NCBI RefSeq assembly: GCF_900496995.4
Contig: NC_044024.1
Span: 16,866,698-16,930,697 of the forward strand
Length of the DNA stretch: 64,000 bases
Direction of reading: 5' to 3'
Source: Aquila chrysaetos chrysaetos
Taxonomy: Eukaryota; Chordata; Aves; Accipitriformes; Accipitridae
The notes beneath the pieces are model-generated. The model was not told where the DNA came from. It did no database searches and was given only the letters and a program-made list of their open reading frames with translations. The translations under genes were made by a program, and so were the position numbers. This document shows positions 51,771 to 64,000 of the stretch, piece by piece (position 1 is the first letter of the stretch; the number at the start of each line of letters is the position of its first letter).

Positions 51771-54700
51771 GTAGGGCCCGAGCGTGGCCTGTTCGCTGCG
51801 TGCCGCCGGGGCTCGCCCCGCCGCGGGGCCCTCGCTGCCCCGCCGCGGGGGGACGGGAGGGATTTCCCGGCCAGACCCGACGGGCAGGCGCCGCGTTCCT
51901 CGAGGAAGGCAAGGGCAGCCGGAGGGGGCCTGCTCCGCTCTGCCGCGCGTGGGCAGGGCCGCAGCTCTCCCGGGACGCTTCCCATTGCTTTTCCCGGCGG
52001 GAAGCTAAAGCTGAGGGGTAAATACAACGGTGGGTTTCCTTGGTTGTATTCTAAAACGCTGTAAAATCCGTGAGAATGGGGTACGGAGTTTTGCAGCTGT
52101 GGACGGCCCCCGGACTGACACTGAGCGCTGTGAAAGTCATTCCTCCCTCATCCCAGAGCCAGCGGTCGAGTCGCTGTCAGGGCGTGTGAAAGTCAGAGAC
52201 CCCACGGATGCAGGAGAAAATAAAGGAGCCTCAAAGTGCAAGTGTCTTACTGAAGTCGGGGCTGTAAAATTGAAAATGATTGATTTGATTTTTGTTTGGG
52301 AGGCTTCTCACGGCACCTTTGACCACCAAAGTCAGAGTTACTCGGTTGAGTAAATTATTGTATGCAAAATAATCACAGAGTAATTAAAGAGGAAAGTTGA
52401 TTAGCGGAGTGAAAGCACGGTTTGTTTGTGGCTAGCTGAGAGGGGACCAACTGCTGCACAGCATGGCGTAGTGCTGCAACCCTTAACGTGCTCGTTCTCT
52501 CAGCTAACTTCCTTTCAGGCTTTTTTCTTGATTCGAGCTAGTAAGGACTCAAAGCATCTGGTAGCTGGTTTGTCCTTAAAAGTGTTGCTGCACAGTGTCA
52601 AAAATGGAGCAATGTATCCAGGGTTGCCTTATAGTAATTGAAAGTAATAAAGCTACGTATAGGCAGAGGCATTTGGGACAAAAGTAAATACAGACGTTGA
52701 ACCGTATTTGCTGTCCAGTGCAGGAACAACGGAGACTGAAAAGTTACATCAGTGTCAGGAAGCCTGGCGGTCTCCTAAACCCCATCTGGGTTTAATTCCG
52801 GTGTAAATTACCGCCTGCATTTAGGTGTGCAATAAATGCTTCCTACCGTAGGGGGAGCAAACAGTCCTTCGAAAGCCCCTGCAGCCCGGGCAGGTGGCTG
52901 CCGCGCTGGTTCACCCAAGTGCCCGCGTCCCCCAGAGCGGATGGAGACGGTCTCCAGGTGATGCAGAGCTGGCAGAAGTCTCCCGTCGTCTTCTGCTCTT
53001 GCTGGTCTGTGATTAACAGTTTGCAGGACAGCGGTTTTTCCTTTGAAGGTTCAGTAGTCTCTGAAGACATGATGGATTTCAACAGAGTATATCTAAATTG
53101 CTCTGGCACTTGCACCAAGTTAGTTTTTTGAGGCTGTTACTCTGTTGCTAAATAGTATAAAAAACGAGGTACTGCTTCATATGCCTGCTCAGTTCACAAT
53201 GTAAAAACTGCATATACCATTATCACAGGGTTATCCAGCCAGTGTTATTGCAGGCTCTGCTAAACTGCAGGTGTAAGTTTGAAACCGCGGGCATCATCTA
53301 CTAGGCACGAATGACCCAGCAGTGAGATTTTCTTGGAAAGTTTTTGGGTTATTCTTTTTTTTTTCCTCCCTCAGATTGACTGTTGGAAATGTTGGTACAG
53401 CTGATGTTTCTGAGTTCCCTGAGCTATACTGAGTAAAAAATCTTGTATTCTAGGGTAATGCAAGTAGGTTATAAAAGAAGACATGGATTTTTAACCAGTT
53501 ATTAGGGTTCGTCAACAGAAAGACCAATACTGTCATTAAAGCTGTCTAGTTAAAAACTATAAGCAACCTGTTGTTCTTTGAAGAAAAAGATCAAAGTTGT
53601 ATTTAAGTAGGTAAGTAGACAGCAACCTGTTTCCTGCTCTGTGCATGCTCTAATAGACAGCCCTCGGTGCTGATCTGTATTTGGCCTTTCCAGTAGACTC
53701 TTTTCAAAGTCAGTTTTGTTGTTGTAGAGCAGAGCCTTTTTCAGACAGGTTGGTACTAGCACCTTGCACATCCTAGCTACTCTGTGCGAAATCTGCCATG
53801 CAGATAGTACCAGACAAATTGAGTCAGCCACGTGAATGATGCAAGACTTGCCACTGAATTTGGTGTGCATTTAAAAATGTGAAAAGCAAAGAGAATTTAT
53901 CCAGAATTAGAAGATAGTAGCCAGTAGAACTCACCTAATACCAAAAGGAAGGCTGGCAGTATGATTAAAACTTTTCCTTTCCCCCCCCCCCCCCCCAAAT
54001 GTTGGTATTAAGCTAGTTTCTTAGTGTTGGCTTTCAGTAACATTTGGTGAACATTTTTAACTTTTCTTGTTTTATTCACAGCACTAATGTGGCTCATTAT
54101 AAATGACTAATCTAATGATGCTATCCTGCAACGGGATTGTGTCAGTAACCTTTTTTTATCCACAGTGGGGCTTCCTGTGGCTCCAGCAGACCATCCAGAC
54201 TGATCAGAGTGCAGGACAGAGGCTGACATGACAACAGAAATTTATATAAGCCAGTGCATATATGGAAAAAGGAAGAATAACTGAATGATGAAGATTGAGA
54301 TAAACCCACACCAGTTATTAGTGTGTAATATTGCCACATGGGTTAACAGTAATTTTCTTTAAAGTTTTTATTATCAGCAGTTGTGCAAACTACAAGATTT
54401 GAAGGTTTAGTTTTGTCTCCTTGCTCATTTAATCCTGTCTCTGCTGATGTTGCAAGATAAATGAATTATGTAAAAAGTTGGAGAACAGTGTTGAATTGTT
54501 TACTCTCTCAATCCTCTCTTATCCTGTGTATCAAAAGTGTAATTAAGCTGTAAGCAGACTCCTGACGTGAACAAGTTTGCTGATAGAAGCTCAAGTTGGA
54601 TTTGTGCTCATGAGCAATGAATTTTTTTACCTTTTTTGTATTATCCCACTGGAACAAATTTCAACAGGGAAAACAGCTTCAATTTTACAATGCAAAAGCT

Positions 54701-57700
54701 TAATCCATTGAAGTTCTCTTGGTAAAGTGTTTTGAGACTGACCTGTGGTGGTGGATGATCAGATGTATTTAGAGAGACCTGAAGTGACAATTTCACATCA
54801 GGAAAAACATCAGTACATTAAGTCAAGTAAAATCATAGACATGTTTATGTTAATGTTCAAGGTCTCCAGGTCTTCCTCTTTTTAAAGGGATCTTGCTTTT
54901 CTTTCTTATTCACAGTCACTGTTAATGCATTGGAAGGAAAAGACTGCAAGGAATCTGTCAAGCTGATTGCAGAAAGCAGTAATCTCTCTGAAGAGCAACT
55001 TGCTTTCCTCATTTCTGGCATGTATACCCTTCTCCGAGAAGCATTGAGACTCCCCTTATCAACTTTCAAACAAGAAGTAAGTTCTGGGAATACTTGGAGT
55101 CCTGATAAGTTAAAAGCTGTGTCAGATGTGAGTTACCATCTAAACTCTATTTGCCAGGGCGGGGAGCTGCACATAAAAATGTTGCTCCAAGTTAATGTGG
55201 TTGGAAGAAACCGATAAAAACCTAGACCATTTTATTTTACTTGTTGCGTAGATTTACAGTGAGCTCTTTGGAAGAGTACTTAAGCTTTGGGAAAGAGGTT
55301 TCTGTATCTTTTTCTGCTTCAGCATCTTGTTTACTGTGCATGTTTGGTTTCACTCTTAAATTAAAACCCCAGAAGAAACCATTGCAAAGTGTTATTTCAT
55401 TGGCATGAACTCTCTCTTACCCTAACTGTGCATTCACTCATACCACTCATTTTGTCCACACTTACAATTTCTCATATTTGTTTGCCTGCCTTTCTTCATA
55501 CTTCTGCTATAGAGGAAGGAAGGTCTTATGGCCAGAACAATATAGCGGAAATTGGGAGAAAGTGCTATTTCTGCTTATGCTATGGATGTTCTGTATGAAT
55601 ATGTATGCATCTGCCATGTTCCCAACCCCTATCCCTTTTTCATGGCTATTTTCTTTCCTTTTCATGTTACTTTACCTTACATTTTTTTCTTTTTTTCATT
55701 TTATTTTTATGTGAGTGAACCACTTCTGGGCTTCCAGCACCTCTCTCTTGTTTAAGATACTGTTTTCATATTTACCCAGGCATACTGGAAAAGCTCATAT
55801 ATTGCAGGAAACTTAGTGGAAGTATGCTTTTAGTATTCAGAGCTTATCTTTTGCCACTTCCTTTCTGTTGTCATAGTTTAAACAAGTTACTGCAAAACAT
55901 ATTTGAGAACAAGGGCACAAAATTACACTAAAAAAAAGAATATGTTATGGATAGCTACATAAAAGAAATGGCAGAGATGTTGTTTTCAAAAATAAAGGCT
56001 TCCAAGAGATTTAGGTCTTTAAGATCAGTTTCTCACAACTTGATTGAACACTTCTGGAATTTCTTCTAGATACGTAACCCATAATTTCAAAACTACTGGC
56101 ACTCGAGACTAAAACTTTTGGGGAGAGATATCAAGCAAGTAACCACTATTAATTCACTAGGTAAGAAACGATCTTTCAAGACTACATCCTGTAAAATTTC
56201 ACCTTCCTTGTCTTTCTAGGTTTTTAAGGAAGACCTAAAGGAGCTCAGGTATGGCTGTTTATGCCTGGTTTTTTAATCTGTTTGTTTTTTCATAACTTTT
56301 ATGTAACTGCTTCCCCAAATCAACTTTTCTACACAACAAAATTGGTATAAAAATTACCTGTAAATAACACATAATACATCTGTTGCCAAATGTCATGTGA
56401 AGCCAGGGGAAAAAACCAGGTGTTGTGTAAGACTTGATTTAGCACTGAGCATGAGCAGTAAATTTCACATGCTGGGGAGATTGGTCTAATTTAGTTGTAA
56501 TGTAGGTTATGCAAATGTGAGTGACCTTCTCTCTGCCATCCCCACCTTGCCCTGCAGTATTTTTTAACGTGTTTGGTAAGACAGTGGTAACATCTCAGAA
56601 GCTAAGAAACTGCCCTACTTTTTTTCTTCTTTGAAAGGCCAATGATATAACGCTCATGAAATCCTACCACCTTGTTCAGCTATGATCTCTCCTGCCCGTC
56701 ATCCAAGATAACGTTTGTTACAGACTTAGTCAAACTCTGTATCAGACTGTTCAGAGTATCTCTGAATAGAAGTTCATATCCTAAAAGCTAGACATCAGAT
56801 GCTAATAATCTTTATAGGTTTTCCCTTATTTTCATATTCAGTAGCAATGAGAGAATAACAGCAGTTGATGTTTTCATCTATAGAGAAACCTCTGCACCAA
56901 GGCTCAATTATTTTAAAATGCTAATTTCCCATAATTCTTAGCATTCTGATTGCTGCCTAGGAGAAATGGATAGATGTGTTTCTAATTCTGTCTTTTTTCA
57001 TCCTTATTTGTCTATTAACCTGCACATCGGCTTTCTCCTCGGACTGTTCTGCAGACTTATAAGCATAATTTACTTTATGAGCAACTTCAGGCAAATTAAA
57101 GCTGCAGATTTAGACACGTAATTGGGATGTAATCAGTGAAAGGTGTAATTGAGGCCATGACAAAAGGTGCCTTGCTAGTTGATACAATTTTGTCTGCAGC
57201 TCAGTGCTGGAGTTCGGCCTGCCTTTTGTCTTGTGAGCTAAAATGCAAGCTGCTTCCTCTGCCACGTCATGGAGTTTACACCCAGGTTAAAGTAGGTCAG
57301 TAAGAAACCGATGAATTGCTTTTGACCCAGTGGGAGTTGGTGTTCCTTGAGGTGCACACAGAATGTGTTCAGTGTGATTAAGGAATAATGAAGAGTACTA
57401 AAAGCTCCATGCCAAGTTCTCTGGGGATGGGTGAATATTCCTCTGTTGAGCAGTGGAGAAATCTGGTATACAGGAGGGCCAGATGTCACTGGTTGGGCCA
57501 GCTGTCTACACTGGCTGTATCTAGAAATACCGACTCCCAGGCTCCTGTCCTTGTCATTTGACTGCACTTTAATGCCTTACGCTTTTGTATTTGGCTTTGG
57601 GTTTTTTTCCCTCACTTTATGGTTTATGCATGGAACTATGAAGATGCTTTTCAGTCTGGGTGATCTTTTTTATCTTGTTCTGGTTAACATGACTGATATA

Positions 57701-60127
57701 GCAGCAATAGTTCAGGTAACTGCATTTGTGTTGCTTGCAGACTTGTATGTTTTATGTGCTGCTCGTTGCTGCTATGCTCCCATGATTCTCACATTGTTGG
57801 GACTCTTCCTGACTTCCATCTCTGACAGTCTTATTTCCTGTGAGTAGCTCTCTTCACCTTGTGGCTAAACTTTTAGAAGACTAAATAGCTTATTCTACTC
57901 TCAAGCTATGATACTTAGTAAATTTGGTAGCACTTTTAGCATCTTTGATTCCTATGGGAAATGTCACTTCCTATGTTTCCCAATGCACTTGGGTTTGGAG
58001 ATGAAATACCTGCTCATTTTTAAGGCACCTACTAATTACATTCAGACACTTGTCCTTCTGCACTGACTCCTGTAGGTCATCCTGTGACCATGTGCATGAA
58101 GAACACGTAATTGGTTGAACAACAGTGTCTTGGCATTATTGGCACCTGGTGTTTGGGCAGGTATTTTGCATTTTAAGGCAGAAAAGGCTTATTTCCCTTT
58201 TTTTGTTGTGTCTTTTAAAAGTTTGAGCTCTGACCCAGGTTACCTTTTTTTCACCTCTCCTGCATTCTATTTTGTTTCCTTCAGTGAAGCTGAAGATTGG
58301 ACTAATTCCACCCATATAAAGTCTTGTAATTCTCAATTTCCTGGTGATGCACTGGTCTCAGCTTCTAGTTTTGGTGGAGAGAGAGGCTGGGAGACATGCC
58401 CACTTCTGATTAATTAGATCAGTACTGTTGGTATCACAGGGTTGCCATTCTATATCGCCTATTTTTTGGCCTGACTGGCTGAGCCAGTGAGAATAAATTC
58501 TCTCTAAATTGTGGGTGCTATTTTTTCCCTCCCTTCACAGGTTGTTTAATAACTTTATGTCTCAGGCCAATAACGTGGGATTGAGACATCCTCACACCTT
58601 CTTCCTTGCCGTTTGAGTCCCTTCTGCAGAATGTTCCTTTGAAAACTGATTGCCAACTGTAGCTCAGGCCTGAGCTGTGCCATGTTCTGTGTCTGATCTG
58701 CTTAGCGTGTGACAGGCCTCATGTAAGCTGCTTGAGCCAGGAACAGAATTTTCAGCAAAATCATTAACTGCACAGCAAAAATAATGCAAGCTCAAAGGTA
58801 GCATTAATGCTTCTGTTTCAGTAACACTCTTGCAGTCAAGCAAGCATTGTGATAGGTATCATAATAATCATATTGCAACCCACTGTCTCCAGCTATGCCA
58901 CTACATACAGAGGATATTCGGTCATCATCAGGATGGATTAAGTGATACACTTGCACAGAAAGTATAAGTAATGTTTGCAGAAATAGTCTTGTCTCTTCTG
59001 AAAGAAAGACACATGGAGCCAAAAAAGCACTGTCTAGTTCCTCCTCCTCGCTTCCCAGTTTGCCTCAGATAACTACCTTGCTAATATGAATTCAGTTTTA
59101 TCCAAGCACCATTTAAAAATGTGTTTTAACCCCACTTCTTCCATTAAGAATTCAAGCTCTAATAACTGCTGTTTCATCTTCCTACTGTGTGAGTTGATGA
59201 GTTGTTTTTTCTCCCATCATTAGACACTGTAAGCCCTTTAGGACAGGTAACTTCCTTGTTTGCTTTGATTTTTCTTTGATATACCGCTGTGTATCTCTAG
59301 CCACTGGTGAGTAATGTCTCTGGGCACTGATTCATGTTGACTGCTGGATTTAACTGGCAGCACAAATAGTTATTTCTCCCACTTGTCTAACCTGCCTCTC
59401 TGTAGGAGGTTACTGTCCCTGTGACAAAGGCAGCTGAATGGATAGTGTTTGCTCTGCAGACTTTGCAATTCACAGCCTGATATATTGAACTGAAAATTAA
59501 CAGCAGCTTGTTTGTAAGGCAACAACAGTGTCGGAGGAATGGTAAAGTAGTGGAGAGGCATAGGGTGGGTGTAGTGTGAGTTAATCTATTTGACGAGTTC
59601 TCATGGTCCCCATCAAATTTATGCTTGTCCTCCCCATGTTAGATATGCTCCTTTTGTAAGTGATCTTAGCTACAAGTGCCTCTGTTTTTACTTTTGAGGG
59701 AGCAATCCATTCCGTCTTCTTTTCATGACGCTTCAGGTAACAGTGAAATGAAAAGTGTATGTTTAGGATTTTTGAAAGTATGCATTGCTGGCCTGCCTTC
59801 TGCACTTGTCAGAGCCATCAGTAAAACTTTTCTCGACTTTACTGAGAGAAGTTAAGCAAATACTGGGTTCTTTTGAAACTCACTGTTGCCATGCTAGGTA
59901 GGACAGGACTGAAGTGCTTACGTAAGAGCTGATGGCAGTTTTAAGCAACGGAAGATGGAAAAAGTTGACACATTTTTTGTGTTCTATAATAGGTTGGGTC
60001 TTTTTTTTTTTTAGCTAAGGCCATATATTTGTGGTTACAAAAAACCTTAACTCTTTTGTATGCTTTTCTCTTCAAGGATACCAGAAGATTTCATTGTGGA
60101 CTTTTGCAGTATAGTCTTTGGTAACAG
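51596..60127 (+). CDS. COMMD5: COMMD5, 5' part (four coding exons; gene runs off the window)
   Basis: Join 51596-51770, 54916-55076, 56220-56248, 60077-60127, open-ended in phase 2. The 138 complete codons correspond to about three fifths of the roughly 224-residue human protein. Seen: Ala/Gly-rich N-terminus, then FLGPRVPAEVEAMARGVQDV and the helical HN domain (about residues 29-138) with LEGKDCKES, LSEEQLAFLISGMYTLLREA and IPEDFIVDFCSIVFGNR, all closely like mammalian COMMD5. The C-terminal COMM domain, which mediates dimerisation in the COMMD ring of the Commander complex (endosomal cargo recycling with CCDC22/CCDC93 and Retriever), is not in the window and must lie to the right. The start is chosen by alignment to the mammalian N-terminus and a GctATGG Kozak context. 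The frame is open upstream, so a longer form cannot be excluded. Confidence 0.93.
51771..54915 (+). other. COMMD5 intron 1
   Basis: 3.1 kb. Its first 250 bp is still CpG island. It contains a C16 homopolymer (53981-53996). No other gene recognised. Confidence 0.8.
53981..53996. repeat. C16 homopolymer
   Basis: Sixteen C residues in COMMD5 intron 1 (minus-strand G16, potential quadruplex). Confidence 0.9.
54916..55076 (+). CDS. COMMD5: COMMD5 exon 2
   Basis: 161 nt between ATTCACAG and CAAGAA|GTAAGT. It encodes VTVNALEGKDCKESVKLIAE through LSTFKQE, the core of the HN domain. Confidence 0.94.
55077..60076 (+). other. COMMD5 introns 2 and 3
   Basis: Apart from micro-exon 3, no gene seen. A 138-codon frame (57431-57847) with hydrophobic stretches has no family resemblance and crosses T-rich DNA; I treat it as chance. 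Confidence 0.7.
56220..56248 (+). CDS. COMMD5: COMMD5 exon 3 (29-nt micro-exon)
   Basis: VFKEDLKEL plus two bases, between CTTTCTAG and CTCAG|GTATGG. It matches the TFRDQLQEL segment of mammalian COMMD5. It is too short to be found as an ORF. Confidence 0.9.
60077..60127 (+). CDS. COMMD5: COMMD5 exon 4 (51 nt)
   Basis: Completes Arg122, then IPEDFIVDFCSIVFGN, between CTTCAAG and AACAG|GTTAGT. It matches IPQDLVGDLASVVFGS of mammalian COMMD5. Confidence 0.9.
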
Positions 60128-63100
60128 GTTAGTGTCTTCATGTATCATGCATTGTGTAACCAGCAGGGTTGCACAGAGCTCTGCTGACAAAAATCCCAGG
60201 CCTATTGAAGGAACAGCAAAATTCTCTAAATTGATGAGAACAAGATTTGTCCCATTATTTTGAATCAACATAACATGATGTCCATCGTGCATGGCTATAT
60301 ATGCAGTAAGTAGCTTTCATGCCAATTTTAAGTTTTTTCTGTGATCATCACCCATCAGTTTTTATAATGTTCTATAGACTCTGTAAGGTGCATCAATACC
60401 TACAGATAAAAAATGTGTTGCAGAACTAAGCACTTTTATCATCATCATCACAAGTTAGAGCAAAAGTGAAAGACTTGCTTTGTTGAGAGGCAAGCTACAT
60501 ATGCCTTCTACATGCTGTGGTTCGTGGAAGCTTTCTCAGATAGCATTTAATCAAGTCTTAATGTACAGTTGAATTGGGAATTCACACTGGGTGACTTGAT
60601 GACACCTATGCGATATCAACTGCTCTGCTAGCTGTAATTAATGTTCTAAGCAGTATATGTCAGTAGCTCCAGAGAAAATATTAAATCAAGAACTTTTTGA
60701 ATCGCATCTCTCTTTTGTCCATTCTAGGGATTCGTTTTTTTCTATATGGTTCTCTGCTCAGCCATATTTAGCTTATTCTACATTTAGAAATTGCTTGGAC
60801 TTTCTGCATATGCAAAACTTTCCTTCTTGAAACTTGAGGTCACTCAGCACATAGCATCACTAACCCAATGCTGCTCCAGATATTCTGCATGGAATCCTGG
60901 TAATCATAGTTGTGGTATTTCAGTTACCCTCACAAGGGTCTGAATGCTGCTACCAAAGTTAAAAATATTTTTCATTTCCTTGGTTAGGAGCTTGGCTTAA
61001 AGCTAAAGGTTCTTGGAGTAAAAATAAATTCAGCCTTCTCATCTTTTCTTTGCTCTTCTGTTTGAATTATAGGTGTTAAGAATGCAAAATTCATGGTTGC
61101 AAAGTGGAAATATTGTTTGCAGTGGAGAAAGAGGATAAATTTAGATGTCATTTGAAGCATGCATGATTGTTTTTTACTGTGAAATCACGATGCTGGAAAA
61201 TTTAGCTTTTTCTCATTTCGAAAGCTGTGATTATCCAGTGTAATCTCGCTCTGTGTTTTGAGACCAGAGAAGAGCACCTCAGATTTGATTTCTAGACAGA
61301 TCTGCTTTTATAATCTTAAATATAACACTGAATCATACATATGCTTATTGAGTTGTAAATATATATGATTGTGATGGTAAGAGAAGTTTTAGCATCTGAT
61401 CAAAAATTCAGTATGAGCTAGATAACTCAGAAAAATCCATTTTCAATACTTTTTCTGGCATCTTATCCTATTTTTGCAATTTTGTTCACTAAACAACAGC
61501 TCCGAAGTACTGGAAATTTGACATTTGTATTTCCGTGTCCCCACAGTTCCATCAAGCTATATAGACTGAAAGGAAACAAAAACTTGCCACACCAACACCA
61601 TCAAATAACTGCGTGAAAACTCCTCTCTTTTAAGGGAAAGAATAAGCCTAACTTCCCCCTCTTTGAATGTTTGTAATAAATGTACTGCTTTTTTTTTTTT
61701 TTCAAATAGTGTAGCTCTAGTTTCTACCAGGAGGGTGCGTTCTGTGTGCCATTTTTCAGCATGTCATACATACTAATTTATTCATTCTCCCTGTTCAGTG
61801 GCCTGCTAGGCATGTCTTGTTATGCGCATAGGGAACCATCCAGAATTTGTCTTTAGTTTTGATAGTTAGGTCAGCTGCTGGTCCAAATTCTCTAATCTTT
61901 CATTTTCAAGTGCTCTTGTGTTGCATCCTTTGGCAGATGATGTTCTTGTCACCAGGTGTATCATACTTTCCACGTATAATTTGGGAGGTTTCTAGCTGAT
62001 CCGTGGTGTTTTACATGTTCTAACTTCTGCCTTCTGCACTATGTGCTGACAGTATATTGCAGCTGTTGGCACAGAGTGTTTACAAAATGTGATTATAGTC
62101 TATAGGTTTTGGATATAAGATCCACTGAGTCTTTTCTGCTCCATTTTGCTATTCCTCTTAGAAATCAATGGCTTGATTTAATGGCCTGTATAATTTCCGT
62201 ATGTATGTTGGCCACTATGCACATTCTGTCATCCTTACAGGATTCTTGCAGTTCCAGCTGCGATCTTGTCCAAGCTGGGAAGGTGCCGACAGAAGCTTAA
62301 ACTAAGCTATAAAAGCCACAACTCTTTCTGAGGGAACGGTACTGAAGCGCAGTCCTGACCAGAACTAAAGCTTTGTGGTTTGGCCACAGAAATGCCATAG
62401 CTTAACAATATTCAGAAGCTTCACCTCTGTTTGGGCTTTGCTGACCTTTCCCACCACTGCTAAGTAGAACATCTTCCTGTTTACTCTTTCTTCCCCCAAA
62501 ATGCTGGTGCTGCACTGAATGGATTATCTTCCATTGATGGGAGTTAGCGTGTCTTAAGGAAGCGGTAGCAGTGTGGCTATTTTAAGGCATTCCCTAAATT
62601 AAGCAATACTCTGGCAGCAGCTTGCCACAAAGGGAAAGGCCTGTTCTTATTGTTTAATCCTGCTAATGACCATTCTAGACTCCAGCTCCTCATGGTTGCA
62701 CCCAGCTGTGGTGACCTACTTCCTATCCAGTAGTTGACAGTCAGTAAGAACCAGCTGATCTATTTTTTCTGCTCATTCTTTTACCATACTATTAGGAATA
62801 TGTGTCACTTCTGACACCATCCAGCACCCACCACCCCACCCCCCCAAAAAGGGTGAATTCTTTCTTATGTTGCCGTGGGTAAATGCAAGAGTATTGGAGG
62901 ATCGCAGCCTGTCGGTCCTGTGTACCTTATCAAATCATTAATCTTTCTGGGCAGTTTCTAAAGGCACCAGCTAACTTGCACACAAGAATCTGAGTCGGGA
63001 TGTTGGACTATCACTCCTACAGTCCCTGATTTTTTCAGAGAGGATTCCTTTCTGATGTAAAGTCTGTAATTAGATTATGTCTAGCACCATGGATAAAGGA

Positions 63101-64000
63101 TGTAATGTTTCTTATCCTGCCCTTAGTGGGAGTACTGGAGTAGCTTTGAAACGTACTGTAAATAACTTCCAGAGACATGGGATGCTTAGCAAAGCAAAAG
63201 GGTAAGTAACACGGAAGTCCAGACTATCTCCCAAATGGACCAGCCGAGTGACCTCATTCTGAAGATATTTCTGCATATATATCTAAAAATGGGTGGTTGT
63301 TATGTCTTTGTATCAGATTTGGCTTGTTTACTTACCCAGAGCTTAAGAAGCTGTTAAAATTTTAAAGATTGTCAACCATCTGAAGTTTAATTGCTGTCAA
63401 CTGTATTTCCTCACAGAAATAAACCGAGGCTTGATCAGCCTGATTCTTCCTGCAATATGAGTAATAAATGAAGTCCTTGGCTTCTTACACATTAGACTAG
63501 ACAAAACAGCTTGAAGGTTGTGCTGGGCTTGGCAGTGAACGTTATGTGAGGAACTTAGAGTTTGTAAATTATGCTGGATTAGCAAGAACCACTGTGTGAT
63601 ATTTTTTTTTTTTAATGTATTTATTTTTTAAAGTATGCTTCAAAGTGCACTCTGATACTATTCTATTTTGAAACATTGCTGCTCACTAATACTAGATGCT
63701 TTCTGCTGAAGGAGCACAGTGACCTTATTCCAACTTTTTTGCTCAAGTCATCTGTCTTGTTCCTGGTTGCTTGTTCCCGTTGGATCTGCATGAAGGTAAA
63801 GATATATTTGCAGATCCCTTTCTATGCCTCACAGTTGCATATAATTGAAATAATAGATATGCCAGCCACCACAATGACATTTACTAAACTTTATAGTGAT
63901 GTCAGTTTACTGGAATTACACAGAGTCACTTGGTCTCTTTTTTTTAGCATGGACCATAGTTGAGCATAGGAAAAGTGGGTAGTGTGAGCACAGCTGTCTT
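60128..64000 (+). other. COMMD5 intron 4 (incomplete)
   Basis: No COMM-domain coding sequence (the W..DVAIS..LARSL and K.SDGS.. blocks expected next) was found up to the window end, so at least 3.9 kb of intron is present. T14 run at 61689-61702. No other feature recognised. Confidence 0.7.

Noticed and set aside
57431-57847. 138-codon hydrophobic frame in COMMD5 intron 3
   Set aside because: No family resemblance, T-rich DNA favours Phe/Leu codons, and no promoter or splice context was seen.

Overview
The window reads as bird genomic DNA. It holds a CR1 LINE 3' end, two long LTR families of the kind widespread in avian genomes (my recognition from memory, not a search), amniote-type MIR-like SINE fragments, and a run of genes matching human Xq22 / the chicken chromosome 4 (4A) block. 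Coding density is low. Three real protein-coding genes can be reconstructed exon by exon, and nearly all other open frames are chance ORFs in CpG islands, LTRs or introns.

Layout. 1-2338: degenerate endogenous retroviral material on the minus strand: an LTR fragment (1-246), a polypurine-like stretch, an integrase C-terminal remnant (709-1200), and a second, unrelated long LTR (1210-2338) with an internal tandem repeat. 2339-5600: no gene seen. 5600-6900: CpG island with the promoter and first three exons of an ARX-like paired-class homeobox gene on the plus strand (exons 6126-14427, 292 aa). Synteny with FAM199X makes it the likely bird orthologue of ESX1. 14428-19560: its probable 3' UTR and then intergenic DNA. 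19560-20470: an orphan CpG island with four ETS-type motifs at exact 10-bp spacing and a possible short spliced ORF. 20470-43087: a long gene-poor tract with MIR-like fragments, one CR1 3' end, a solo LTR with a tandemly duplicated flank, and possibly the long 3' UTR of FAM199X. 43088-51319: FAM199X, six coding exons on the minus strand, complete, 383 aa. 51320-51595: bidirectional CpG-island promoter. 51596 to the right edge: the first four coding exons of COMMD5 on the plus strand; its COMM-domain exons lie beyond the window.

The genes do not form an operon or a shared pathway. The homeobox gene encodes a predicted transcription factor. FAM199X is a conserved serine-rich protein of unknown function. 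COMMD5 belongs to the Commander (COMMD/CCDC22/CCDC93) endosomal recycling machinery. FAM199X and COMMD5 are divergently transcribed from one CpG island, their start codons 276 bp apart. I did not find a previously undescribed multi-gene system. The items most worth follow-up are the orphan ETS-array CpG island, the ARX-like state of the ESX1-position homeobox gene, and the odd LTR structures at 1-2338 and 40170-41019.
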